From an uncultured Eubacteriales bacterium (GTDB lineage Bacteria; Bacillota; Clostridia; Oscillospirales; CAG-272): 28,246 nucleotides of DNA. The stretch covers positions 1 through 28,246 of the forward strand of contig CAKSVM010000039.1 of the NCBI GenBank assembly GCA_934503195.1, written 5' to 3'. The translations under genes and the position numbers were made by a program. Below, piece by piece: positions 21,809 through 28,246 of the stretch (the stretch's first letter is position 1; every line of letters begins with the position of its first letter). The notes under the pieces were generated by a model, which did no database searches, was not told where the DNA came from, and saw only the letters and a list, made by a program, of their open reading frames with translations.

Positions 21809-21822
21809 AGTACAACTCCTCG

Positions 21823-24231
21823 TTACGCCCTCAGAGTGATTCCCAGTTCTCTTTCAAGCAGCGTCAGAATCTTCTTCGAGACCTTGTCGGCTTCCTCATC
21901 GGTGAGAGTGTGATCGGCGGCGCGGAGCGTAACGTTGAAGGCTACCGACTTCCTGCCCTCGCCGAGCTGTTTTCCTTTATAGACGTCGAAGAGCTTTATC
22001 GACTCGACCGCCTTTCCTCCGGCCTTCTTCATGACGGCCTCGATAGAGCCGACCTCAAGCGTGTCGTCGCAGACGAAAGCGTAGTCACGAGTGATCGCCG
22101 GGAACTTCGGCAGGGGTTTGAACTCCTTGGTCAGATCCGACTTCGCGAGAAGATTCTCGAAATCGATGTCGGCGACATAAACCGGAGCGTCGATCGCGTA
22201 ATTTGCCTGAACCCCGGGGTGGATCTCACCGAGCTTACCGATAACCGTTCCGTCCTGAGCGATAATCTTCGCGCATCTTCCGGGGTGGAAGGTGGGATCC
22301 TCGGTGTCGGCGACGTAAATCGCGTCCTTTATTCCGGCTCTGTCGAGGAGTGTGTCGCAGATTCCCTTGAGGGTATAGAAATCGCCGTCGCGGAAGAAAC
22401 CGATCACGATCTGGCGTCTCTCGTCGGGGAGCTTTGTCGTGTCCTCGTTCGGGATATAGATCTTGGCGAGCTCATAGAGCGCGGTTTTCTCGGCGTGGTA
22501 GTTATTGTTGCGCGCCAGCACCTCAAGCATCGAGGGAATCGCGGTGGTTCTCATGACGCTGGTGTCCTCGCCCAGAGGATTCGAGATGACGATCGACTTT
22601 CTTCTCGGGTCATTCTCAGTCATACGAATCTTGTCGTAGTACTTGGGGCTGATGAAGGAGAAGGTTTCGCACTCGTAGAGTCCCATCGCGCAGAGGATAT
22701 CGGCGCAGAGGAGTTCGAATTTCTGAGCGGCGGTACGGCTTCCGGAGGTTATGGGGGTGACGAATCTGGTGGCCTTTATCGTGTTGTAGCCGTAGATTCT
22801 GAGGATTTCCTCGGCGATATCGTTCATACATCTGCAATCGGCGCGGAAGGAGGGGACGGTCAGAGTGTCGCCGTCGACCTTGAACTCAAGCTTTTCGAGG
22901 ACTTCCTTCATATAGTCCGCGCTGACGTCAAGGCCGAGGAAAGCGTTTATGCGGTCGGCCTCAAGCTTCATCTTATAGGGTTCCTCTTTGCCGCCGTAGA
23001 CGTCGATCGTGCCGTTGACAACCTCTCCGGCTCCGAGGAGTGAGATCAGCTCGCAGGCTCTGTCAAGCGCGGGGAGAGTATTTTCGGGGTCAAGACCCTT
23101 TTCGTAGCGTCCGGAGCTTTCGGTGCGCATTCCCTGACTCTTGGCGGTGATTCTGACCGAGGATCCGAGGAAGTTCGCGCTCTCGAACACGACCGTTGTC
23201 GTTGAATCGGAGATTTCGCTGTTCGCGCCTCCCATGACTCCCGCCAGAGCGACGGCCTTCTTCCCGTCGGAGATGACAAGGTTCTTTGAGTTTAAGGTAT
23301 GCTCGTTATCGTCAAGGGATTTGAAGACCTCGCCGTCGTCGGCTCTTCTCACGATGATCTTCTTACCGTCGAGGCAGGAATAATCGAAAGCGTGCATCGG
23401 CTGACCGTATTCAAGCATGACGTAGTTGGTTATGTCGACTATATTATTGATCGGTCTCACACCCGAAGCGCGGAGTCTCATCCGGAGCCAGAGCGGCGAA
23501 GACGCGATCTTTACGTTCTTGACGACTCTCGCGGTATATCTGGGGCAGAGCTTGGCGTCCTTAACCTCGACCGAGAGGTAGTTATCGATCTTATCGCCGT
23601 CCTCCTTATAGGTGACCCTGGGAGTGGGGAGAGTGAATTTTCTGTCGAAGGAGACGGCGGTTTCCCTCGCGAGTCCGATTACCGAAAGGCAGTCGGGACG
23701 GTTGGACGTGATCTCGAACTCGACCACTGTGTCGGAAAGGTCAAGAACCTTATGGATATCGTCGCCGGGCTTACAGTCGATTCCCGACTCGTTAAGGATG
23801 AAGATACCGTCCTCAATCGCGCCGGGCATATCGTGGGTAGTGAGGTTGAGCTCGCCGATCGAGCAGAGCATACCGTTGGACTCGACGCCTCTGAGCTTAC
23901 CCGCCTTGATATTTACGCCGCCGGGGAGCTTTGACGGAGCCTTCGCGACCGGAACCATGTCTCCGACCTTTACGTTCTGCGCGCCCGTCACGATCTGCAC
24001 GGGCTTATCCTCCCCGTCCCCGATATCGATCTGGCAGATCCAGAGATGATCCGAGTCCGGGTGCCTTTCGAGCGAGATGACTTTTCCCGCGACAACATTC
24101 TCGATGTCCTCTCCGAGTACCTCGTAGCCCTCGACCTTCGATCCGGTCGCGGTCAGTCTGTCGCAATATGTCTTGGCGTCGATTCCGCTTATATCAACGA
24201 AGTCGTTTGTCCAGTTGAGTGAAAGATTCAT
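21823..24231 (-). CDS. pheT: Phenylalanine--tRNA ligase beta subunit
   Basis: An 802-residue beta subunit of the alpha2-beta2 enzyme that charges tRNA-Phe. Domains in order: N-terminal segment with TYCDRLT-like start, the EMAP/tRNA-binding fold (about 45-150; SLERHPDSDHLWICQIDIG), B3/B4 editing domain (about 210-385), B5 (about 400-470; MKEVLEKLEFKV), catalytic-like core (about 490-680), and the FDX-ACB anticodon domain (about 705-800; PKFPAITRDYAFVCDD). The length is standard. AAAGGA lies 10 bases before the ATG. It is downstream of pheS but unusually separated from it by 528 bases containing repeats C and R3. Confidence 0.97.
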   Translation of the reverse strand: MNLSLNWTNDFVDISGIDAKTYCDRLTATGSKVEGYEVLGEDIENVVAGKVISLERHPDSDHLWICQIDIGDGEDKPVQIVTGAQNVKVGDMVPVAKAPSKLPGGVNIKAGKLRGVESNGMLCSIGELNLTTHDMPGAIEDGIFILNESGIDCKPGDDIHKVLDLSDTVVEFEITSNRPDCLSVIGLARETAVSFDRKFTLPTPRVTYKEDGDKIDNYLSVEVKDAKLCPRYTARVVKNVKIASSPLWLRMRLRASGVRPINNIVDITNYVMLEYGQPMHAFDYSCLDGKKIIVRRADDGEVFKSLDDNEHTLNSKNLVISDGKKAVALAGVMGGANSEISDSTTTVVFESANFLGSSVRITAKSQGMRTESSGRYEKGLDPENTLPALDRACELISLLGAGEVVNGTIDVYGGKEEPYKMKLEADRINAFLGLDVSADYMKEVLEKLEFKVDGDTLTVPSFRADCRCMNDIAEEILRIYGYNTIKATRFVTPITSGSRTAAQKFELLCADILCAMGLYECETFSFISPKYYDKIRMTENDPRRKSIVISNPLGEDTSVMRTTAIPSMLEVLARNNNYHAEKTALYELAKIYIPNEDTTKLPDERRQIVIGFFRDGDFYTLKGICDTLLDRAGIKDAIYVADTEDPTFHPGRCAKIIAQDGTVIGKLGEIHPGVQANYAIDAPVYVADIDFENLLAKSDLTKEFKPLPKFPAITRDYAFVCDDTLEVGSIEAVMKKAGGKAVESIKLFDVYKGKQLGEGRKSVAFNVTLRAADHTLTDEEADKVSKKILTLLERELGITLRA

Positions 24232-24268
24232 ACTTTAATTATCCTTTCTGGGGCTGGTTTCTGCCAGC

Positions 24269-24557
24269 CGTTCGTTTTCCCGGGGGAAACCTTTTTCGAG
24301 AAAAAGGTTTCCCCACGGACCCCCTTCCCCAAAGCTTTATACACGTTGGGGGTTTTTTTCTGCTCCCTTGGTTTGTTTAAGATAGTGTGAAGGGAGTGCG
24401 CGCCTTTAAGCTTTGGTGGAGTTCCGTTCCTACGTGCCGGGTCATTTCGCGCGCCGTGCGCTATTTGGTAAATCATTCCCGTCGGCTTACAAGCCCTCCG
24501 GGCTTGCTCGCTATCCTCCGGTACGGGTAGGGGGTTAGGTTATTTTACATTGTGATT
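24269..24557 (+). repeat. Palindromic element, copy C (left half only)
   Basis: Matches the first ~290 bases of copies A and B. The end hairpin pairs GGGGAAACC with GGTTTCCCC around TTTTTCGAGAAAAA; the inner hairpin is AAGCC-CTCCG-GGCTT instead of AAATC-CTCCG-GATTT. A stem followed by TTTTTTT ends plus-strand, not minus-strand, transcription, so pheT is not cut off. Similarity ends near 24557. Confidence 0.82.
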
Positions 24558-24644
24558 TGTGTGGGGGTCGGTATTTCAAAAAACATTCGTACGATTTTAA
24601 CATCGCACCAACGCCGCCCACACAATTTCCGGCCGCCGGGAGGC

Positions 24645-24662
24645 CGAGTTGCAAGCAACTCG
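24645..24662 (+). repeat. Short perfect hairpin of the AGTTGC...GCAACT type
   Basis: CGAGTTGC/GCAACTCG around AA, directly before repeat R3 copy 2. Confidence 0.65.
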
Positions 24663-24670
24663 TCGGATCG

Positions 24671-24740
24671 CAGACGACGGAGGAGTCGTGTCCGCGGGTT
24701 ACAAATAATGGCATACCACAAAGCGTTATGCGCGATGTCT
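24671..24740 (+). repeat. Dispersed repeat R3, copy 2
   Basis: 24671-24698 is identical to 5950-5977, followed by a looser match of ~40 bases. The end of this copy allows CCGCGGG...CCCGCGG pairing (24692-24698 with about 24742-24748), enclosing GCATA...TATGC. Confidence 0.75.
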
Positions 24741-24759
24741 GCCCGCGGGGGCTCCCCGC

Positions 24760-25773
24760 TCAGAACTGATTGAGGAACCGCACGTCGTTCTCATACAGAT
24801 ATCTCATATCGTCGATACCATACTTTATCATGGTAACTCTCTCGATACCCATACCGAACGCGAAGCCGCTGTAGACCTCGGGATCAATGTCGCATCCGCG
24901 AAGGACGTTGGGGTGAACCATTCCCGCGCCGAGAATCTCGATCCAGCCCTCGCCCTTACAGAGCTTACAGCCCTTTCCTCCGCACACAAAGCAGGAGACG
25001 TCGACCTCGGCCGAAGGCTCGGTGAACGGGAAGTGATGGGGTCTGAATCTGATCTGAGTCGACTCGCCGAACATGGTCTTGGCGAAGGTTTCGAGCGTAC
25101 CCTTGAGGTCGCCCATCGTGATGCCCTTATCGACGACGAGACCCTCCAGCTGATGGAAGAGCGGCGAATGCGAAGCGTCGACGGCGTCGGAGCGGTAAAC
25201 GCGTCCGGGAGAGATGATTCTGATCGGGGGCTTCTGCTTCTCCATAGTTCTGACCTGAACGGGGGAGGTCTGGGATCTTAAAAGGATGTTATCGGTGATG
25301 TAGAAGGTATCCTGTGTGTCTCTGGCGGGGTGGTTCTCGGGGATATTGAGAGCCTGGAAGTTATAGTAATCGTATTCGACCTCGGGACCCTCGACGATTC
25401 CGAAGCCCATGCCGACGAAGATATCCTCCATCTCCTTCTGAACCTGAGCGAGGGGATGACGCTTACCGATTTCGGGAGCCTTGCCGGGCATAGTGACGTC
25501 GAGTCTTTCGGCCCTGAGCTTTTCTTCGAGAGCGGCGCGTTTGTCGGCCTCGGCGCGTTCAGAGATCGCCTTTTCGATATACTCGCGGACCTCGTTGGCC
25601 ATCTGACCGATCTTGGGACGCTCATCAGCCGAGAGCTGACCCATTCCGCGAAGGACGCTGGTGAGTTCGCCCTTCTTTCCGAGGAAGCGGATCCTGATCG
25701 CTTCCAAATCTGCGTGAGCGTCCTCAAGCTGAGCCTTGGCCGCCTCACGGATCTCAATAAGTTTCTCTTTCAT
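24760..25773 (-). CDS. pheS: Phenylalanine--tRNA ligase alpha subunit
   Basis: A 337-residue catalytic subunit. An N-terminal coiled coil (1-90) precedes the class II core. Motif 2 region is SPGRVYRSDAVDASHSPLFHQLEG (188-211), the phenylalanine pocket FRPHHFPFTEPSAEVDV (243-259), a four-Cys insert CFVCGGKGCKLCKG (261-274) as in clostridial enzymes, and motif 3 GFAFGMGIERVTM (303-315). The open frame continues 49 codons upstream into the T-box terminator; ATG 25773 with AAAGGA is the true start. Expression is controlled by the T-box leader. Confidence 0.97.
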   Translation of the reverse strand: MKEKLIEIREAAKAQLEDAHADLEAIRIRFLGKKGELTSVLRGMGQLSADERPKIGQMANEVREYIEKAISERAEADKRAALEEKLRAERLDVTMPGKAPEIGKRHPLAQVQKEMEDIFVGMGFGIVEGPEVEYDYYNFQALNIPENHPARDTQDTFYITDNILLRSQTSPVQVRTMEKQKPPIRIISPGRVYRSDAVDASHSPLFHQLEGLVVDKGITMGDLKGTLETFAKTMFGESTQIRFRPHHFPFTEPSAEVDVSCFVCGGKGCKLCKGEGWIEILGAGMVHPNVLRGCDIDPEVYSGFAFGMGIERVTMIKYGIDDMRYLYENDVRFLNQF

Positions 25774-25801
25774 GTTATGGTTCCTTTCACAAAATATAGA
25801 T

Positions 25802-26100
25802 AAAAAAACACGCCCGTCCCCGTCCGGTTCCGGACGAAAAGGACGAAGCGATAAAACTCCGCGGTACCACCTTAATTCATCGTGCAAACGATGCTCTCGG
25901 AACTCTGTAACGTGAGTCACACGCCGGAAGCTTGCCGGATATAAAAAACATAAACCCGGTTCACAGCCGATGCTCAGGGGTGAAATGCCGCGCGCATAGA
26001 GTCAGGCTCTCTCAGCTAAAGGGGAGGTCTGTCAAAAAACCCCTTTGAGCCACTCTCTGTAAACTCCTCGTATGCGTGAAAGCTACCCCATCATAGCTTT
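25802..26100 (-). promoter_or_regulatory. T-box leader (phenylalanine-responsive) upstream of pheST
   Basis: On the minus strand the conserved T-box AAGGTGGTACCGCGG is at 25873-25859. It is followed by a terminator: CGTCCGG/CCGGACG with flanking CGTCC/GGGACG (about 25846-25811), then seven T (25808-25802). Stem I begins near 26065 (ACAGAGAGTGG). A UUC phenylalanine specifier is placed at 25984-25982, within GCATTTCACC. Uncharged tRNA-Phe should pair with the specifier and T-box, block the terminator and switch on pheS. Confidence 0.93.
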
Positions 26101-26106
26101 ATATAT

Positions 26107-26135
26107 AGTATATCACATCCCGCGCAAAATTGCAA
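26107..26135 (-). promoter_or_regulatory. Promoter of the T-box-pheST transcript
   Basis: TTGCAA (26135-26130), 17 bases ending TGTGA, TATACT (26112-26107) on the minus strand. Start expected near 26100. Confidence 0.75.
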
Positions 26136-26221
26136 GAGGTTACTCAAAAAAATCTTACTAAATTTTTTGAAGTGAATTGAAAAATCTCTATACGTCGCGA
26201 TTCCTCTCTCTGGAGGTACGC

Positions 26222-26561
26222 ATATGCCATAGTTTCCCGGTGAAGGCTCTTTTTCGAGAAAAAGAGCCTCCCCCGCACCCCCTCCACAAAAAGCTTTATA
26301 CACGTTGGGGGATTATTTTTACTCCCTTGGTTAGTCTAAGATAATGTGAAGGGACTGCGCGCCTTTGCTTTTTTGAACTTCGTTCCTACGTGTCGGGTCA
26401 TTTTGCGCGCCGTGCGCTGATTGGTAGATCATTCCCGTCGGCTCACAAATCCTCCGGATTTGCTCGCTATCCTCTGACTGCATAGACATTAGTTTATTTT
26501 ACACTGTGATGTTCAGAGGTTTTCTTCTTCGCTTACAAGCCCGTTGGGCTTGCACGCTGGG
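26222..26561 (+). repeat. Palindromic element, copy D (left half plus part of centre)
   Basis: Collinear with A and B from the left end (ATATGCCATAGTTTC for GTATGYGTTAGTTTC) to GCTTGCACGCTGG, then similarity stops. The end hairpin pairs GGCTC with GAGCC; the inner hairpin is AAATC-CTCCG-GATTT. It lies about 90 bases upstream of the pheST promoter. Confidence 0.82.
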
Positions 26562-26751
26562 GAATGGTACGGGAGATCGGAGGAACTATAGTGGCGCACT
26601 GTCTACGTAGGGGAGGGTCTTGACCCTCCCGCAAAATAAACGTAAACCCATAACGAAACGGGAGGGGCAAGCCCATCCTTTGAAATGTCGTTCAATCATG
26701 CCTTACGTGCAATCGCCGACCGCGTTCGCCGTCCGTAAAATCCCGGGCTTC
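26562..26751. other. Short gap downstream of ybaK
   Basis: No gene. There is a hairpin GGGAGGGTC/GACCCTCCC (26611-26619 with 26622-26630) without a T-run on either strand. No clear terminator for the iclR-ybaK transcript was found. Confidence 0.55.
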
Positions 26752-27237
26752 TCACAAGGCCAGCAGAATATCGGCGAATTCGGCTCCGGACAGCTTTGCG
26801 ATATCCATCGGGGAGGCCTCGATCTGCCAGCCGATTTTCCCGGCACTGACGAATATTGTGTCGAATTCCCTTGCGGACTGGTCGATGACCGTCTTATAGC
26901 GTTTTTTCATTCCGATCGGGGAGCATCCGCCGCGGATATATCCGGTGACCTTATTTATATCGGCGACGTGGATCATCTCGACCGATTTGACTCCGACCGA
27001 CTTCGCCGCCTTTTTGAGGTCAAGCTCACGCGCGACGGGGACGTCGAAGACGTAATAGTTCTTATCGCTTCCATGTGTGACAAGTGTCTTGAAGACTCTC
27101 TCTACCGGGATTCCCATCGAATCCGCGACCGTGATTCCGTCGACCGGGTCGTCGTGCTCATGCGGGTAGGTATGCGGTGTGTAGGGGAGTTTTTCCTTAT
27201 CGAATATTCTGTAGACGTTTGTCTTGAATTCAGCCAT
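26752..27237 (-). CDS. ybaK: Cys-tRNA(Pro)/Cys-tRNA(Cys) deacylase, YbaK/EbsC family
   Basis: A 161-residue trans-editing enzyme that hydrolyses cysteine mis-attached to tRNA-Pro. Family features: RVFKTLV with the conserved Lys50, GGCSPIGMKK (103-112), and a C-terminal DTIFVSAGKIGWQIEASPMDI (125-145). The length is standard. Its ATG overlaps the last 8 bases of the upstream iclR gene, so it is translationally coupled to a regulator, an odd partner for a housekeeping editor. Confidence 0.95.
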   Translation of the reverse strand: MAEFKTNVYRIFDKEKLPYTPHTYPHEHDDPVDGITVADSMGIPVERVFKTLVTHGSDKNYYVFDVPVARELDLKKAAKSVGVKSVEMIHVADINKVTGYIRGGCSPIGMKKRYKTVIDQSAREFDTIFVSAGKIGWQIEASPMDIAKLSGAEFADILLAL

Positions 27238-28000
27238 TGTTCTTATCCTTTCCGAAGAGCTCGTCCGTGATCCCGGCCGACGCGGATTTTAAGAGCTTTA
27301 CGTAATGATCGACCTCGTCGACCGTCCTTCTTCCGATGAAGCCCGAGAAAGACAGCGCGGCGATTGTACCGCCCTTTTTGTCCCTCACCGGAACCGCGAC
27401 GCAGAAGCCCTCAGCCTGCGACTCATGCGCGTCAATCGCGAAGCCCTGTTCCCTTGCCTTACAGAGTCCCGCGACGAATTCCCCGCGGTCGGTTATCGTG
27501 CTTTCCGTAAGCTTACCGAAGTCGATCCCGTCGAGTATCCGGTCGCGTATGGCCTCGTCGAGTCCGGCGAGCAGAACCTTCCCGCACGCGCTGGCGTGGA
27601 ACGGCAGATAAGTTCCGACCGGAGGGACGTAGTCGACGATCTTTCCGGTTCTCGACTGGCAGATGATATAGCATCGGTCATAGTCGCGCACGACGAGATT
27701 CATGGCCTCGTGTTCGGTTTCGGAGAGCTTTTTCATCCGGTAATAAGCGACCTCACAGAGCTCCGAAAGGAAGCTGTGGCTTGACGACACATAGGAGAGT
27801 CTGGTTCCGATCGAATATTTCTCGTCCTCACCCTGCCAGACAAAGCCGTGCGCGAGAAGGGTTTTCAGAATTCTGAAGGTTGATGCCGGATTCAGTCCGC
27901 AGACCTTGGCAAGCTCATTGACTCCCCGCGGCCCCTTGTCAAGCTCCTCGATGAGGAGAAGCGCGCGGTCGAGTACTTTTATATTTGTAGATTCTTCCAT
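27230..28000 (-). CDS. IclR-family transcriptional regulator
   Basis: A 256-residue regulator. The N-terminal winged helix (about 7-65) includes GVNELAKVCGLNPASTFRILKTLLAHGFV. The C-terminal IclR effector domain (about 75-250) has LPFHASACGKVLLAGL (131-146) and a C-terminal GTIAALSFSGF. GGAG is 7 bases before the ATG. It typically regulates a catabolic operon by binding a small acid or sugar derivative, but the only gene in its operon here is ybaK; real targets probably lie elsewhere or beyond the right edge. Confidence 0.94.
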   Translation of the reverse strand: MEESTNIKVLDRALLLIEELDKGPRGVNELAKVCGLNPASTFRILKTLLAHGFVWQGEDEKYSIGTRLSYVSSSHSFLSELCEVAYYRMKKLSETEHEAMNLVVRDYDRCYIICQSRTGKIVDYVPPVGTYLPFHASACGKVLLAGLDEAIRDRILDGIDFGKLTESTITDRGEFVAGLCKAREQGFAIDAHESQAEGFCVAVPVRDKKGGTIAALSFSGFIGRRTVDEVDHYVKLLKSASAGITDELFGKDKNNG

Positions 28001-28034
28001 GATAAATCTCCGTTCTCAAAAGTTATCTTTTACT

Positions 28035-28064
28035 ATTATACCACACGTGAGAATGTCAAGTCAA
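28035..28064 (-). promoter_or_regulatory. Promoter of the iclR-ybaK operon
   Basis: TTGACT (28064-28059), 18 bases, TATAAT (28040-28035) on the minus strand, with TG one base before the -10. CACGTG within the spacer is a short palindrome that might be a regulator site. Confidence 0.75.
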
Positions 28065-28141
28065 GCGGGATTTCGTGAACAAACGGCGCGGGTCAGAGGC
28101 GGGTCTCCTGAGTGACGGCAGAGTAAAATCGCAAGTGGGGG

Positions 28142-28237
28142 CGCGAAGCGCGGCAAACGCCGCGCTTCGCGTGTTCCGGCACGCCGCGGCGTGCCGGAAC
28201 GTCTCGCGTCCGGTCGGCTGCGCCGCCCGGACGCGAG
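28142..28237. repeat. Three consecutive perfect GC-rich stem-loops
   Basis: (1) 13-bp stem 28142-28154 with 28159-28171, AAAC loop. (2) A 28-base perfect palindrome 28173-28200. (3) 11-bp stem 28203-28213 with 28227-28237, whose loop pairs further (CGGC/GCCG). They are separated by only 1-2 bases and no coding frame crosses them. The remaining sequence at the window edge is unremarkable. Confidence 0.75.
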
Positions 28238-28246
28238 TGCAGGTTG

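Larger units (their letters stand above)
24232..24759. other. Repeat-filled gap between pheS and pheT
   Basis: No gene was found; pheS and pheT are normally a few bases apart. The gap contains element copy C (24269-24557), an inverted pair around GTGTGGG/CCCACAC (about 24560-24630), a short hairpin CGAGTTGC/GCAACTCG (24645-24662) and repeat R3 copy 2. Confidence 0.8.

Noticed and set aside
21910..23043. 377-residue plus-strand ORF opposite pheT
   Set aside because: It is the shadow of the well-supported pheT reading frame; its sequence has no recognisable domains and is a typical Val/Asp/Glu-rich antisense artefact.
25774..25920. 49-codon N-terminal extension of pheS
   Set aside because: It would be encoded by the T-box and its terminator; the family start MKEKLIEIRE has its own RBS.

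Overview
The window looks like chromosome of an anaerobic Bacillota (class Clostridia), probably an uncultured gut lineage of the Oscillospirales/Christensenellales type. The basis is Gram-positive style promoters (TTGACA-N17-TATAAT recurs), strong GGAGG ribosome sites, a phenylalanyl T-box leader, NrdR, a clostridial-type secreted protein with a C-terminal helix and KKKK tail, an orphan lipoprotein solute-binding protein and AraC/GH29 sugar genes. Taxonomy is inferred from gene content only.

Layout. 1-5.7 kb: two paralogous AraC regulators facing left, alternating with a secreted surface protein and a cytoplasmic alpha-L-fucosidase, then a TraX-family membrane protein and a small AT-richer secreted protein with a structured leader. 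6.2-8.6 kb: fructose-bisphosphate aldolase, acyl-ACP thioesterase and NrdR. 8.6-11.6 kb: a solute-binding lipoprotein divergent from a third AraC regulator, and a small acidic Cys-rich membrane protein. 12.5-16.2 kb: an MBOAT acyltransferase, a DHHW/AlgX-like protein and an MFS transporter, an operon that looks built to acylate and move an envelope glycan. 17-18.4 kb: an FAD-dependent oxidoreductase. 18.3-20.1 kb: a single P4/D5-type SF3 helicase gene enclosed by 88-bp near-perfect inverted repeats. 20.4-26.1 kb: a leftward T-box-pheS-pheT-acetyltransferase-pyrE cluster. 26.7-28 kb: YbaK deacylase overlapping an IclR regulator.

The unusual content is mostly non-coding. A family of long imperfectly palindromic elements occurs four times in the same orientation: two full copies of about 720-810 bp flank the MBOAT operon, and two left-half copies lie in the pheST region. 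Their terminal and internal hairpins show compensatory base changes. Copy A carries extra short perfect palindromes absent from its sisters, some sharing an AGTTGC...GCAACT core that recurs elsewhere. A second family of about 110-180 bp (three copies) also has a covarying hairpin and abuts or disrupts gene ends. A third 28-bp identical module occurs twice.

The best candidate for something undescribed is the inverted-repeat-bounded helicase unit. It has four in-register 10-bp iteron-like repeats upstream of the helicase, and intrinsic terminators built into both arms. The second candidate is the palindromic element family. No transposase, recombinase, CRISPR array, rRNA or tRNA gene was seen.
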